Source: Manihot esculenta (lineage: Eukaryota; Streptophyta; Magnoliopsida; Malpighiales; Euphorbiaceae). From it: a stretch of DNA of 64,000 nt. Location: assembly GCF_001659605.2 (NCBI RefSeq), contig NC_035177.2:3720611-3784610 (forward strand). The letters are read 5' to 3'. The notes beneath the pieces are model-generated. The model made no database searches. It saw only the letters and a list, made by a program, of their open reading frames with translations, and was not told the origin of the DNA. Both the position numbers and the translations under genes were made by a program. This document shows, piece after piece, positions 1 through 12,547 of the stretch; the first letter of the stretch is position 1; each line of letters opens with the position of its first letter.

Positions 1-1191
1 TCTAAACCAAGGTTCAACCTGTGCATGCACTATCTCTGTACTACAGAACCCCTTACTAGAGCTTGCTCTAGACGGGTTAAACTCATACATGTTAAGCCTG
101 GTTTTCACATACTCATAAAAATATTTACATAAAACAAACCATGTATACAAAAGGGATTTACAATACATATGGGTCAAGCACACTACTAAACTCTATACAA
201 AACTAATACATCTCTTTACAAGAGTACATGTCCACACTATGCTATTACAAAGCTCTTTACTCTTCCTGTACCCTGCTGAACTTCCCCTGACCTCTGATCC
301 TGCAAAACTGGGATTAAGGAGAGGGATGAGCTACTATAGCCCAGTGAGTAGAACAGATCAAACATGTCAATAAAACATGCTCACATGGAATGCATCACAT
401 CACAAGTAAATCACCCATCTCAAACGAACTGATTCAAAATTCCCTCAATCTATGCCCGGCCCGCGAAGGAGCTCCTCAAGACTTTATTACGCACCCTATG
501 GTGCTCTGTGCCCGGCCCTCTCAGGGCTCCTCAGGACTTTACTACGAGGGCTAATGAAATCAAACTATGTCCGATCCGTACAAGCATAGAATAATGCAAT
601 GCGTCACATTAGTGTAGTCTAGTGCACTCAACCTATAACATATCATGAGGCATGGAACATGCTAAAAGCATTTAATTTCTCAATTTAAAACATTAAGTTT
701 AGTTCCACTCACCTCTGGCTGACTCTGAACTGACTCTGAATACTCTGAAGCAGTGCTCACTGCTGCTTTCTTCGGTTCCTCTGGTCTATTCCTACACAGG
801 TGGACTCAAATGAGGGACCAAACTAGCTCAAGAACAACTCTATAAAACTCCCCATGTAATACCCGGCTAGACTCCGGTATCGGAATTCCTACCGTCCGAT
901 GAAATCTCGGATGTCGGAAACCTCTAGAAGGGTAAAACCATGTTTTCATAAAATGTTTTAATGTATTTTATGGTTTTAAGCAAGAAAGGAAATGAGTTTT
1001 GTATGAAAATAACCTTGGAGGAAGACCCAGGTTCAGCTGCCGAACATGCATGCATTTCGGGAGTGCTTTAGGCCCCCGAAGGCATGAGTGAGGGAAGTCC
1101 AGGTTCGGCAGCCAAACCTTATGTTCGGCCACCGAACATGGCATGCATGCGGAGGCACGTTAGGCCCCCGAAAGTGGCCTGGCCAGCCACC

Positions 1192-1197
1192 TATAAA
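1192..1197 (+). promoter_or_regulatory. TATA box of the solo LTR
   Basis: TATAAA follows a GGCCAGCCAC block that is found before the TATA box in the related LTRs. The TTCGG-type word cluster ends just upstream. Transcription would start about 30 bases downstream, toward increasing coordinates. The assignment rests on motif and conservation only. Confidence 0.6.
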
Positions 1198-2844
1198 GGG
1201 GTCCCCATGTCCGAACGGGTGAGCTTTTCTCCCCGTTTTCGGCCAAGGTGAGTTCTCCGCCGTCCCTCATCGATTTTGAGCTTCTTCCTTCGAATCTTCA
1301 TGATTTTCTTATGAGTTTTCACTTGGTTTGAAGATATTTGAGCAAAAGAGCAAGTTTTGAAGCTTGGAAACCGGAGAGGTGATTTCTCCCCATCTCCAAG
1401 CTAGGATCGTCTTTCCTCTCGATCTTCAAGAGGTAAGCTTAGATCCAACCTTCCTTGTATGTTTTAAACAAGTTTTATGAAGATCTATGGGGTAGAAATG
1501 CATGTTTAGGTTATTGTTGAGTTTATGGGTTTATGTTATGCTTATGAGCAATGTGGGTTGTTTGATGTGTTTTGGTTGGGGTTTAAGTTAGTTTGAGACC
1601 CCTATGTGCTTGTTGGTTTCAGTTTGCATGTTGTAGACTAGGTAAATGCATGATGGAATGGTTTGGGAGGCATTTGTGCATGAAAGAGGCTGAGTTCTGC
1701 CCTTTGGAAGAACTCAGGTTCGGCAGCCGAAGGGACTTTCGGCCGCCGAACCTGCCTGTGGAGGCCAACTTTTGGCTGCCGAACCTTGCCCCCGAAAGTG
1801 GACTTTCGGCTCTGGAAGGGAGTTTCGGCCGCCGAAGGTGCCGCCGAACATGCATGACTTTCGGCTCTGGAGGGACTTTCGGCCGCCGAAAGTGCCCTGT
1901 TCAGCCTTCCTTTGCATGATTTATGTGATTGTTTTAAGGTGTTTTAGGGGGTTTTTGGGGAGTATTTTAGAGTCATGTTCATGGATATTTGGTTCCTCAT
2001 TTAAGTCCACCTATGTAGGTTCAGACCCGAGGAACCGAGGACCTCAGCAGTGAGATAGCTGCTTCAGAGTCATTAGAGCTTCAGCTAGAGGTGAGTAGAA
2101 TAACTCCTTATGTTTCAAAGCAAATAAATGAAAGTTTTAGCATGATACATGCATCACGTATGCCATGAGATATACTAGGTTGTTTGCATTAGAATTCACG
2201 AATATGTTGCATTGCATAACTTGATGATGATGTGGATGGATGTTGAATGATCCTTTAGTCCTCGTATGTTATGGTATGATGATGATACGGTATGGATAGC
2301 CAGTGAGGCCCATTCTAAGAGAAAGACCAGTGAGGCCCATTCTACGCCCCTGGCACGATTGGACTATGTAGAGGACTATTGGTGACAAGTCCATCCTTGA
2401 TGTGATTTGTTTGTGTTGTGTTGCATTTCATGAAAGCATGAAATTTAAATTGAATATTTTATTATTCTGCTCACTGGGCTTTATAGCTCACCCCTCTCCC
2501 TTAACCCCCAGGTTTGCAGGTACAGGGTAGACCAGGAGGTCAGCAGGAGTAGAGTCATGTTTTATGTATTGGATAGATGTGGACATGATTATGATGTAAT
2601 GTAAAAGTATAGTATAGAAATGTAATGTATTGATGCTTATGGAAGTTTAGAGTTGTGCTTGACCATAGTATGTTGTTAATCCCTTTTCGGTGCATGATCT
2701 TAAATCTTTAATGATGATTATTGAAAACCAAGCTTAATGTATGTTATGTTACCCTATTGGAGTATTTGATGAGGACTCCAGTGCGAGGTTTTATGTTATG
2801 ATTTGTGCATGCACAGGTTAAGCTTGGTGAAGGAATGAAAGAAG

Positions 2845-2880
2845 GAATGAATGAATGAATGAATGAATGAATGAATGAAT
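2845..2880. repeat. (GAAT)9 microsatellite
   Basis: Nine perfect GAAT units near the 3' end of the solo LTR. The other LTRs of the family in this window do not have this array, so it expanded in this copy or its immediate lineage. Confidence 0.9.
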
Positions 2881-4131
2881 AAATAAGAAAGTTTTAAATT
2901 TTTATGTAATTGTTGATCATGTATAGGATTAAACAGGTATACAGGATGTATGTTTGGCTTGCTACGGGTCCCGGCGGCCTTAAGCCGATCTGGATCCTAG
3001 CGCCGGTAGCGGTCCGGTTTCCGGGTCGTTACACCCCAAAAACCCCCTAAAACATCCTAAAACAATCACATAAAGCATATAAAAGAAGGCTGGACAGGGC
3101 ACTTTCGGCGGCAGGTTCGGCGGCCGAAAATCCCTTTTAGAGCCGAACCCGCCGAACCTCAGGCACTTTTGGCGGCACTTCGGCTGCCGAAAGTCCTCCC
3201 CAGAGACGAAAGTCCCCAACCTTCGGTGGCCGAAACCCCCCTCCAGAGCCGAAAGTCCCAACTTTCAGGGGCAAGCTTAGGCAGCCGAAACCACCTCCTT
3301 AGCATGTTCGGCGGCTGAACCTTCCTTCGGCGGCCGAAACTGGGTTTGCCAGTAAGGCAGAACCCTGCTTTGCTTCAAGCAAAACTCACCCAACTTCACA
3401 CAAACATGCAACCCACAATGCCACAACCTGCATATCCTCGAGTATAGGCACAAAGGGGTCCCAAACTAACTTAAAACCCCAACAAACATCACAACTCAAC
3501 ACATAAACATGCTTTGACCACAAATCAACCAAATACTCAACTTAACCTAAACATGCATCTCTACCCATAAAACTCCATAAAACCTTCATAAATCATGAAA
3601 AGAAGTTCAGGATCTACACTTACCTCTTACAAACAAGAAGATAAACGATCCCAACGTGGAGATATGGAGCAAATCACTTCCAAAGTCTCCAAACTTCAAA
3701 CCTTTGGTTTTTTATAACTTAAAAGCTTCAAAACAACATAAAACTCATCAAAACCTTGAAAGATTTGAAGAAAACATGAAAATCACCCAAGGAAGATTAT
3801 GGTCTCACCTCTGTCTGTGAAAATGGAAGAAAACTTATCCATGCACCGACCTAGGGCCTTTTATAGGTGGCTGGCCAGACCACCTTCGGCGGCCTAACGT
3901 GATTCCAAACTCATGCATGTTCGGCGGCCGAACTTTACCTTCGGCGGCCGAACTTGGCATTTCCTCCTTGGTACTTTTCTTTCAAAAACTCATTTCCTTT
4001 TACACTTAAAACCTTAAAACATACCAAAACTCTTTAGAAGAACATACTTCTTACCCTTCTAGAGGATTCCGACATCCTGGAGTCCACCGGACGGCAGGAA
4101 TTCCGATGCCGGACTCTAGCCGGATATTACA

Positions 4132-4169
4132 ATCTCCCCCCCCTTAAGAACATTCGTCCCCGAATGTTC
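4132..4169 (-). other. Polypurine tract and adjoining hairpin of element A
   Basis: On the minus strand a purine-rich run (CTTAAG followed by G-run) directly precedes the 3' LTR boundary at 4131, the position of a plus-strand primer. Immediately internal to it are inverted arms GAACATTCG (4148-4156) and CGAATGTTC (4161-4169) separated by four bases. Confidence 0.8.
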
Positions 4170-4211
4170 CTCAAACAATCAAACACATAAAAACAAGAGG
4201 AAAAACTAACC

Positions 4212-7200
4212 TTAAAACAGATATGGATATTGCTGAAGCATAGACTCCCGTGTCTCCCAGGTGCACTCTTCTATATTGTGATGGTTCCAAAGGACTTTCA
4301 CCATTGGAAGTTCCTTATTCTTTAGCTTTCTGATCTGCGTGTCGAGGATCCGCACTGGCTGCTCTACATAGGTGAGATCTCCACAGATCTCCACTTCAGG
4401 CTCACTAAGAACCTTACTCGGATCTGACACGAACTTCCGTAGCATAGAAACATGGAACACCGGGTGAATTCGCTCCATCGAGGCAGGTAAATCCAGCTTA
4501 TACAACACATTCCCGATCTTCTGCAAGATCTCAAAGGGTCCAATGTATTGTGGCGCTAGCTTACCTTTCTTCCCAAACCGAACCACTCCTTTCATTGGAG
4601 ACACCTTCAGCAATACCATATCACCCTCCTGGAACTCTATCTGATTTCTGCGAACATCTGCATAGCTTTTCTGCCTGCTCTGAGCAGTTTTGATTCTCTC
4701 TCTGATAATGGGCACCACTCTGCTGGTGATCTCTACAAGCTCCGGCCCTGCAAGAGCCGCCTCTCCCACTTCTTCCCAGCAAACAGGTGATCTGCACTTC
4801 CTCCCATACAAAGCTTCATAAGGGGCCATCCCTATGGTAGTATGATGGCTGTTATTATAAGCAAACTCCACCAAAGGTAGATGCTGCCTCCAAGAACCAC
4901 CAAAGTCTAACACACACATTCTAAGCATATCCTCTATGGTCTGGATGGTCCTCTCTAATTGTCCATCAGTCTGTGGATGGAAAGAAGTGCTAAAATCCAA
5001 CTTGTGCCCATAGCACTCTGCAGACTTCGCCAAAATCTGGAGGTGAACTGAGGCCCTCTGTCTAACACTATAGACACTGGAACCCCATGCAACCTTACGA
5101 TCTCCTCCAAATAAACCTGTGCCAACTTATCCACAGAGTAATTACTCTTAACAGGGATGAAATGAGCAGATTTAGTCAGTCTGTCCACGATCACCCATAT
5201 GGAGTCTACCCTGTTGGATGCTGCCGGTAACCCCACTACAAAATCCATAGCTATGTTCTCCCATTTCCACTCTGGAATTGGCAGTGGGTTAAGCATTCCA
5301 GCCGGCTTCTGATGTTCCAGTTTCGCCCTCTGGCAAATTTCACAGGCGGACACAAACTGTGCCACTTCTTTCTTCATAGCTGGCCATAATACACTCTTTT
5401 CAGATCCTGATACATCTTGGTGGCTCCAGGGTGAACACTGTACCTTGCATTATGAGCTTCCCTCATAATGTCTCCTTTCATATTCATGTCATCTAGTACA
5501 CATAGTTGATTCCTATAGCGGAAGATCCCTTTACTGTCAAATCTGAACTCTACACTATTGCCTGACTGAACAGTCCTGGCAATTTTAACTAACTCAGGGT
5601 CCTCATGCTGTTTCTGAGTCACCTGCTCCAGAAACACTGGTGTCACTCTCATCTGTGCTATCAACGCACCCGTACCAGACAACTCTAGCTGTAGCCCTTC
5701 GTCGAGGAGCTTATAAAACTCCATCACCACTGGTCTTCTCTCTGCCGCTATATGGGACAAACTGCCAAGTGATTTTCGGCTTAGGGCGTCTGCCACAACA
5801 TTCGCCTTACCCGGATGATACTGGATCTTGCAATCATAGTCACTGAGCAGTTCTACCCATCTTCTCTGCCTCAAATTCAGCTCTTTCTGACTCAAGATGT
5901 ACTGTAAACTCTTATGATCGGTGAAGATCTCGCATTTAACCCCATAAAGGTAATGCCTCCACATCTTGAGTGCAAAGATAACTGCCGCCATCTTTAGGTC
6001 ATGGGTGGGGTAATTCAACTCGTGCTTCTTCAGCTGTCTAGAAGCATAAGCAATCACCCTATCGTTCTGCATCAAAATACAATCCAGTCCCACTCAGGAC
6101 GCGTCACAGAACACTGTGAAGTCCTCATTACTGATGGGCAGAGATAACACCGGTGTTGATGTTAATCTTCTCTTTAACTCTTCGAAGCTCTCTTCACACT
6201 GGTCCGACCACACGAACCTCTGATTCTTCTGAGTCAGTTTGGTCATCGGAGCAGTTATCTTGGAGAAGTCCTGAACGAACCTCTTGTAGTAACCTGCCAA
6301 ACTCAAAAAGCTTTTAATCTCAGTCACTGAAGTGGGTCTGGGCCAGTTAACTACAGCCTCTATCTTCTTGGGGTCTACCTCAATGCCTTCTGCTGATACC
6401 ACATGCCCCAAGAATGAAATGCTCCTCAACCAAAATTCACACTTCGAGAACTTGGCATATAATCCATGCTCTCTCAGTGTCTGTAGAACTATCCTCAGAT
6501 GCTGGGCATGCTCCTCCGCATCTCTGGAATACACTAAGATATCATCGATAAAGACAATAACAAAGTGATCTAGATACTCGCTGAAAACTCTGTTCATGAG
6601 ATCCATGAATGCTGCAGGGGCGTTAGTCAACCTGAACGACATTACTAAGAACTCATAATGCCTATATCTGGTCCTGAAAGTTGTCTTTGGCACATCTGCT
6701 TCTCTAACTCTCAACTGATGATACCCGGACCTCAGATCTATTTTAGAGAACCAACCTGCTCCAGCTAGCTGGTCAAATAGATCATCGATCCTAGGCAGGG
6801 GATACTTATTCTTGGTAGTGACTTTGTTCAACTGCCTGTAGTCGATACAAAGTCTGAGGGATCCATCCTTCTTTCTGACAAACAGCACTGGAGCACCCCA
6901 AGGTGAGGTACTAGGGCGGATGAAACCCTTTTCTACCAACTCTTGCAGCTGCTCTTTCAACTCTTTTAACTCTGCTGGCGCCATCCTGTAGGGAGGAATA
7001 GAGATAGGTCTGGTACCAGGCAGTAATTCTATTTCAAACTCTAGCTCCCTATCAGGTGGTAGTCCTGGAAGCTCGTCTGGGAAGACGTCTGGAAATTCTC
7101 TAACTACTGGCACTGAGGTTGGTTCCCTAACCTGTCTATCTAGCTCTCTCACATGAGCTAGAAACCCCTGACAACCCCTCCTAAGCAAACGACGAGCCTG

Positions 7201-9163
7201 AAAGGCTGAGATCAAACCTCTAGGTGTCCCCCTCCTGTCTCCTCTGAAGACACACTCTGACCCATCCTGATCTCTGAGACTAACTACCTTGTCTCTACAG
7301 TCCAAGGTAGCACCATATGCAGACAGCCAATCCATCCCTAGAATGACATCAAAATCTGTCAAATCTAGAACCACCAGGTCAGCTGGAAGGCATCTACCCT
7401 CTATGAACACTGGACTGAAACGACAGACTAACTCGGTCACTGATGGGTCACATTTGGGTTCACTGACCCAGAGAGGACACTCTAACTCAGAAATGATCAG
7501 ACCCAATCTCGCCACGGCTCTCGAAGCAATAAAAGAGTGAGAAGCACCGGGGTCCATCAAAGCATACACCTCGGAACACCCAATGATGAGGTTACCTGAC
7601 ACCACTGTGTTCGACGTGTTTGCCTCCTCCTGTGTCACAGTGAAGATCCGTACTGGGGCTACCGGACCTTTCACCTCAGGAACCTGCTGCTGAGGAAGAG
7701 GCTGGCCCTCTCCCTCTGCCTCTGCCACCACTCTGCGGCATGGCTGGAGCTGCTGGCTGTGCCACACTGCCTGAGCTTATCTGTTGGGATGGTGCCATAA
7801 AGGTCATCTGAGGAAATTCCCGAGCAAAATGTCCCTCCTGCCCACACTTAAAGCAGGCTGTAGATCCCAAACGACAAACTCCTTTGTGCGGCCTTCCACA
7901 TCTCATGCACACTGTACTGCCTGTGCTAGAGCTTGAGCCACTACCCATTCCCAGACTAGAATTAATCTTGTTCTAGAACTTGCCCTTCTTGGACTTAAAC
8001 TTTTCTCCCTTCTTGCTGCCAGAAGCTGCTGCACTGGGGGTCTTAGAACCCGAAGACTGTGCCACTTGCTATTTTACTGTTCCCTGAATAATGGCACTCA
8101 CCTCCATCTTTCTGGCGGCATCCACTATAGAGTGGAAACTCTCTTTCTCTACTGGAAGAATCAAGGAGGAATACCTGGGATGAAGTCTCATGGTATATCT
8201 CCTTGCCTTCTTCTGGTCAGTGTCATAAGCCTGACCCACATACTGAAGCAGATCTAGGAACTTATCGGTGTATTCATCTACACTCATCTCGTCAGTCTGC
8301 CTCAGCTGCTCAAATTCTATTACTTTCATCTCCCTGGAACTGTCAGGAAAAGCCCACCCAGCAAATTCATTGGCAAACTCTCCCCAGGACATACTGTCCA
8401 ACCTGGGGTCCACATAATTCTTGAACCACTCTCGAGCTTTCTTGCATTTGAGTGTGAACCCTGCCATCTCAATGGCTCTGCTATCATCAACTCCTAACTC
8501 ATCGGTTATCATCTTAACCGTTCTGAGGTACTCAAATGGATCATCTCCCGTATTGAATTTGGGAGCATCCAATTTCAGGTACTCTGTCATTTTCACTTTA
8601 CTTCCCCCAGATGAGCTAGGTTGAGGTGCTTGGACAATAGGGGCTACTGGTTCTGGTTCTGGTGGAGGTGCTGTATCTCTTGGTTTAGGGTATGCTGAAC
8701 TGGGATGGAAAGGTGTGGGTGGATACATGGGATATGGTGGGTAAAAAGAAGGATAAGGCATATAAGGCATGTAGGTAGGATATGGGGCAAAGCTAGAGTA
8801 ATCCGATGTACCCCCCATCGGATACCCCGGACCCTGTGGAAAGGGTGGATAATGGGGTGGATAACCAAATCCCGAGGCCTGAGCGCCTCCCTGAGCCTCT
8901 CCCATACCCTCTTCCGACCTGTCCATACCCATGCTTTCCTCTCTTGGCTGATCCACATCCATAGCCTCCCTCACTTCATCTGACCTCCCTCCTCTATCTG
9001 TTCCTCTTCTGCTCTCGTCAAAAGACCTTCTAGGGTCCCTTGACGTACCCTCCCTGCTAGATCTCTGCGACCTCGCCCTTGGCAATGCAGGAGGACGAGC
9101 ATCAGAACCCTCATTCACTGGTGGGACTCTAGTCAATCGTGTAGATCGACGAGTTCCTCGCAT
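4212..9163 (-). pseudogene. Decayed gag-pol polyprotein of element A
   Basis: Runs from the gag ATG at 9163 leftward: Pro/Tyr-rich Gag N-terminus, capsid-type Gag core (about 8590-8280), zinc knuckle CFKCGQEGHFARE near 7860, aspartic protease with DPGASHSF (about 7550), reverse transcriptase with FIDD (about 6545), RNase H with [10 protein letters not shown], integrase with SPHF-type and QTDGQ motifs, and a chromodomain-like tail ending QQYPYLF at 4212. It is broken by TAG at 8069-8071, a further TAG just upstream of 7948, a frame change between about 7690 and 7767, TGA at 6094-6096 where relatives have Arg, and frame changes near 5375 and 5033. No functional polyprotein can be made. The ATG matches the MRGTRRS start of the intact element G. 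Confidence 0.9.
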
Positions 9164-9169
9164 CTTAAC

Positions 9170-12100
9170 TGTAACATCCTCAAACCCATAGGTAGAGTAG
9201 TGTCATCGTTAGGCTATTTCATTCCTAGAGTAAGTGGCATTAGGGGAGGTGCTAGCATAACTCTAATCTGCTAATAACTGAATCATACAAAACTTAAATA
9301 AAGAAACGGACATATCCAGAAATAAAGCAGACAGTGTGATTAGCGAGTCGGAAACGAGTCACTTTCGGGAGGTGCTTAGGGTTTCCCGACGTGCTTACTT
9401 GAGGTGCTTGTTTATATCTGTCATGCTTGCTTAAGTGAAAAGGGCTTTTAAAGGCTATATGTATAGTTTAGTAGGTCAATCTATGAATATTGAAAGTTTA
9501 AAAACTAAATTGAAACATTGGAAAGAGTTTAGTAGGTTAAAGTATAAATATGGAAAGTTAAAACATAATAATTCAGATTTACTTTCCATGTGTCACCTAA
9601 CTAAGGAGAGAAGAAATGACAATGCAAAAGAAAGAAAAGGGATTGTCTTCTTCCTTTGTCCATGTTGCCATAGGTCATCCAACTTCAAAGAAGAAAATTT
9701 TGCTTTTCTTTCTCCCACCAAAGCCAAGCCAAAACCTTACCAAAACAACTTCTTCCTTTAACCAAAATTCATCCTAAGATCAAGAGCTAAAGGAACAGCC
9801 ATATAGTGAAAGAATTGAAGAAGAAAAGTTTAGGGTTCCATATGCACCAAGCTTGAAAATCAAAGGTGAGCTTAGAAATGAGTAGGAAATAGCATCATCT
9901 CATTTCTTCATGTATGAATTTGAATTATAAAGCTTTAATTTACAATTTATTCAATCCTTCTCTAAGATATAAATTGGCATAGGTGAAGGAATATCAAAGG
10001 GAAAGGAGATAGCTAGAGATTAGAAGAGGAAAAGAAAAGAAGAATTCAAGAAAGGTTTGGTGTTTTAATGATTTTCTGTTTTCCTTTGATTCTGCCATGA
10101 ATAAGTGAAATTAGGGGTTGATTTTACTTGCTGGAAATGTTGCTTTGATTGTATAAATATGTTATATGAATGTTAAAATGATGTTTGAAAGGATTAGAGT
10201 AAAGAAATTTAACATGGGAGCTAAAAGTGTAAATCTGGCAGAATAGGGTGTAACAGGACAGCTTGTGTTACTAACTTCATAACTTATTGTGTATATATTG
10301 AAATTAGGCCTAAGATATACCAAATGAAAGCTAAGACAAATATCTAAAACTTTCATGAATTGACAAAATTCTGAATCTGTAGTGGGTGATAACAACAAAT
10401 AACAGAATAAAACAAACAAGCTCGCATAAATAGATAATCAAGTAAACAATTACAAGCTAGTAGATGTAAACATGTTAACATTCACCAATAAGTTCACAAA
10501 ATCAAGTATCAATCTTAATTAAGATCTTAGCCCTTATAACCACATAGTAGGATCGACTAGGTAGATAAGGAGTTATAATGGTAGGCACAGGGTGCCGAAC
10601 GGTAGGCTTAGAGGCCAAAACTGTGATAGCAGGGCTCTGTGGCCATGCTTATGAGGTACCAGATATGTAACCTCTCATATAGATCATGGATCGGTAGCAG
10701 TACTGCGAACTCTGTATGTTTATATGGCATGCCATACCCTTAAGCTAACCTCGACTCCTATTACGTTTATCAGGGCCAAGTATCATTAACTCAATGTATC
10801 AATGTAAATGCATGTCATTTGAAGCTATTTGATAAAGTACATATATCATATGCCAAGGTTTACAATATGGAAAACTCATGGCAAATAGTGCAAAACTTTA
10901 TTGACTTAGCATTTCAATATAGAAAACTACATTCTGCCATATATTGTATAGAGTTACAATTTGACTTCAGTTTCTTCATAAGAAATGTACATTTATGTCT
11001 TCTCTTTCCAACAAGGTATGGTTCATGCAAATCTGATCATCCTAGCTTAAGTTATGAATTTTTCTTTACAAGCTGCTCAATAAGGTCTTAAGCAGTCCAG
11101 TATTGGTACTTGTTTATAGTATCACAAAACTTATCAGATTTATGCATTTCCATACAAATTCAAGCTTAAGTGTCTTCTAAAAAGTTTTAGGTATACTTCT
11201 TAAGATTCATTTGGCACTGGTCTTAACAAATTTAACTGAGTATGTAATTAGTTATGGTATAATCAATAGACTCTGTTCCGGATGCACTCCCACTGTGTCC
11301 AGTTTAGGTTCACTTGTAATTTTCATCATTTTAAGTACAGATTCAGAATTTTGTCATTTCATGAAAGTTTTAGATATTTGTCTTAGCTTTCATTTGGTAT
11401 ATCTTAGGCCTAATTTCAATATATACACAATAAGTTATGAAGTTAGTAACACAAGCTGTCCTGTTACACCCTATTCTGCCAGATTTACACTTTTAGCTCC
11501 TATGTTAAATTTCTTTACTCTAATCCTTTCAAAAATCATTTTAACATTCATATAACATATTTATACAATCAAAGCAACATTTCCAGCAAGTAAAATCAAC
11601 CCCTAATTTCACTTATTCATGGCAGAATCAAAGGAAAACAGAAAATCATTAAAACACCAAACCTTTCTTGAATTCTTCTTTTCTTTTCCTCTTCTAATCT
11701 CTAGCTATCTCCTTTCCCTTTGATATTCCTTCACCTATGCCAATTTATATCTTAGAGAAGGATTGAATAAATTGTAAATTAAAGCTTTATAATTCAAATT
11801 CATGCATGAAGAAATGAGATGATGCTATTTCCTACTCATTTCTAAGCTCACCTTTGATTTTCAAGCTTGGTGCATATGGAACCCTAAACTTTTCTTCTTC
11901 AATTCTTTCACTATATGGCTGTTCCTTTAGCTCTTGATCTTAGGATGAATTTTGGTTAAAGGAAGAAGTTGTTTTGGTAAGGTTTTGGCTTGGCTTTGGT
12001 GGGAGAAAGAAAAGCAAAATTTTCTTCTTTGAAGTTGGATGACCTACGGCAACATGGACAAAGGAAGAAGACAATCCCTTTTCTTTCTTTTGCATTGTCA

Positions 12101-12547
12101 TTTCTTCTCTCCTTAGTTAGGTGACACATGGAAAGTAAATCTGAATTTTTATGTTTTAACTTTCCATATTTATACTTTAACCTACTAAACTCTTTCCAAT
12201 GTTTCAATTTAGTTTTTAAACTTTCAATATTCATAAATTGACCTACTAAACTATACATATAGCCTTTAGAAGCCCTTTTCACTTAAGCAAGCATGACGGA
12301 TATAAACAAGCACCTCAAGCAAGCACGTCGAGAAACCCTAAGCACCTCCCGAAAGTGACTCGTTCCCGACTCGCTAATCACACTGTCTGCTTTATTTCTG
12401 GATATGTCCGTTTCTTTATTTAAGTTTTCTATGATTCAGTTATTAGCAAATTAGAGTTAAGCTAGCACCTCCCCTAATGCCACTTACTCTAGGAATGAAA
12501 TAGCCTAACGATGGCACTACTCTACCTATGGGTTTGAGGATGTTACA
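9170..12547. repeat. Left hybrid LTR of element B (long inverted repeat)
   Basis: 9170-10381 and about 11335-12547 are near-identical inverted copies of roughly 1.2 kb. The first begins TGTAACATCC and the second ends GGATGTTACA. They flank about 950 bp that is found in the same orientation at 17818-18773. The junction at about 10381 runs directly from CTGAATCTGTA into GTGGGTGATAAC, whereas the uninterrupted LTR order is seen at 11310-11345. Open frames here occur in mirrored pairs and are not genes. Confidence 0.9.

Larger units (their letters stand above)
855..3033 (+). mobile_element. Solo LTR (plus orientation) inside the 3' LTR of element A
   Basis: A single 2,179-bp LTR begins TGTAATACCC and ends GGGTCGTTACA. 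It is bounded by the 5-bp duplication CCCCA (850-854 and 3034-3038), and removing one duplication plus the LTR restores the sequence seen uninterrupted near 20470. No interior or second LTR is present, as expected after LTR-LTR recombination. Internal landmarks are a TATA box at 1192-1197, a splice-donor consensus AG|GTAAG at 1431-1437, TTCGG-type clusters at about 1032-1165 and 1704-1897, and a (GAAT)9 microsatellite at 2845-2880. Confidence 0.93.
1..4131 (-). repeat. 3' LTR of element A, split by a solo LTR
   Basis: LTR sequence lies at 1-854 and resumes at 3034-4131. It aligns with 19630-21560 with scattered substitutions. The inserted solo LTR is flanked by CCCCA. GC-rich TTCGGCGGCCGAA-type words cluster at about 3103-3335 and 3885-3958. 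A TATA-like box (reverse complement of CTTTTATAGG) lies near 3858, and a splice-donor consensus (reverse complement of CTTACCTCTT) is at about 3620. Confidence 0.88.

Noticed and set aside
10162..11555. Near-identical small open frames in opposite orientation (10162-10419 and 11211-11555; also 9435-9761 and 11956-12282)
   Set aside because: They are mirror copies produced by the inverted LTR halves of element B, not separate genes.
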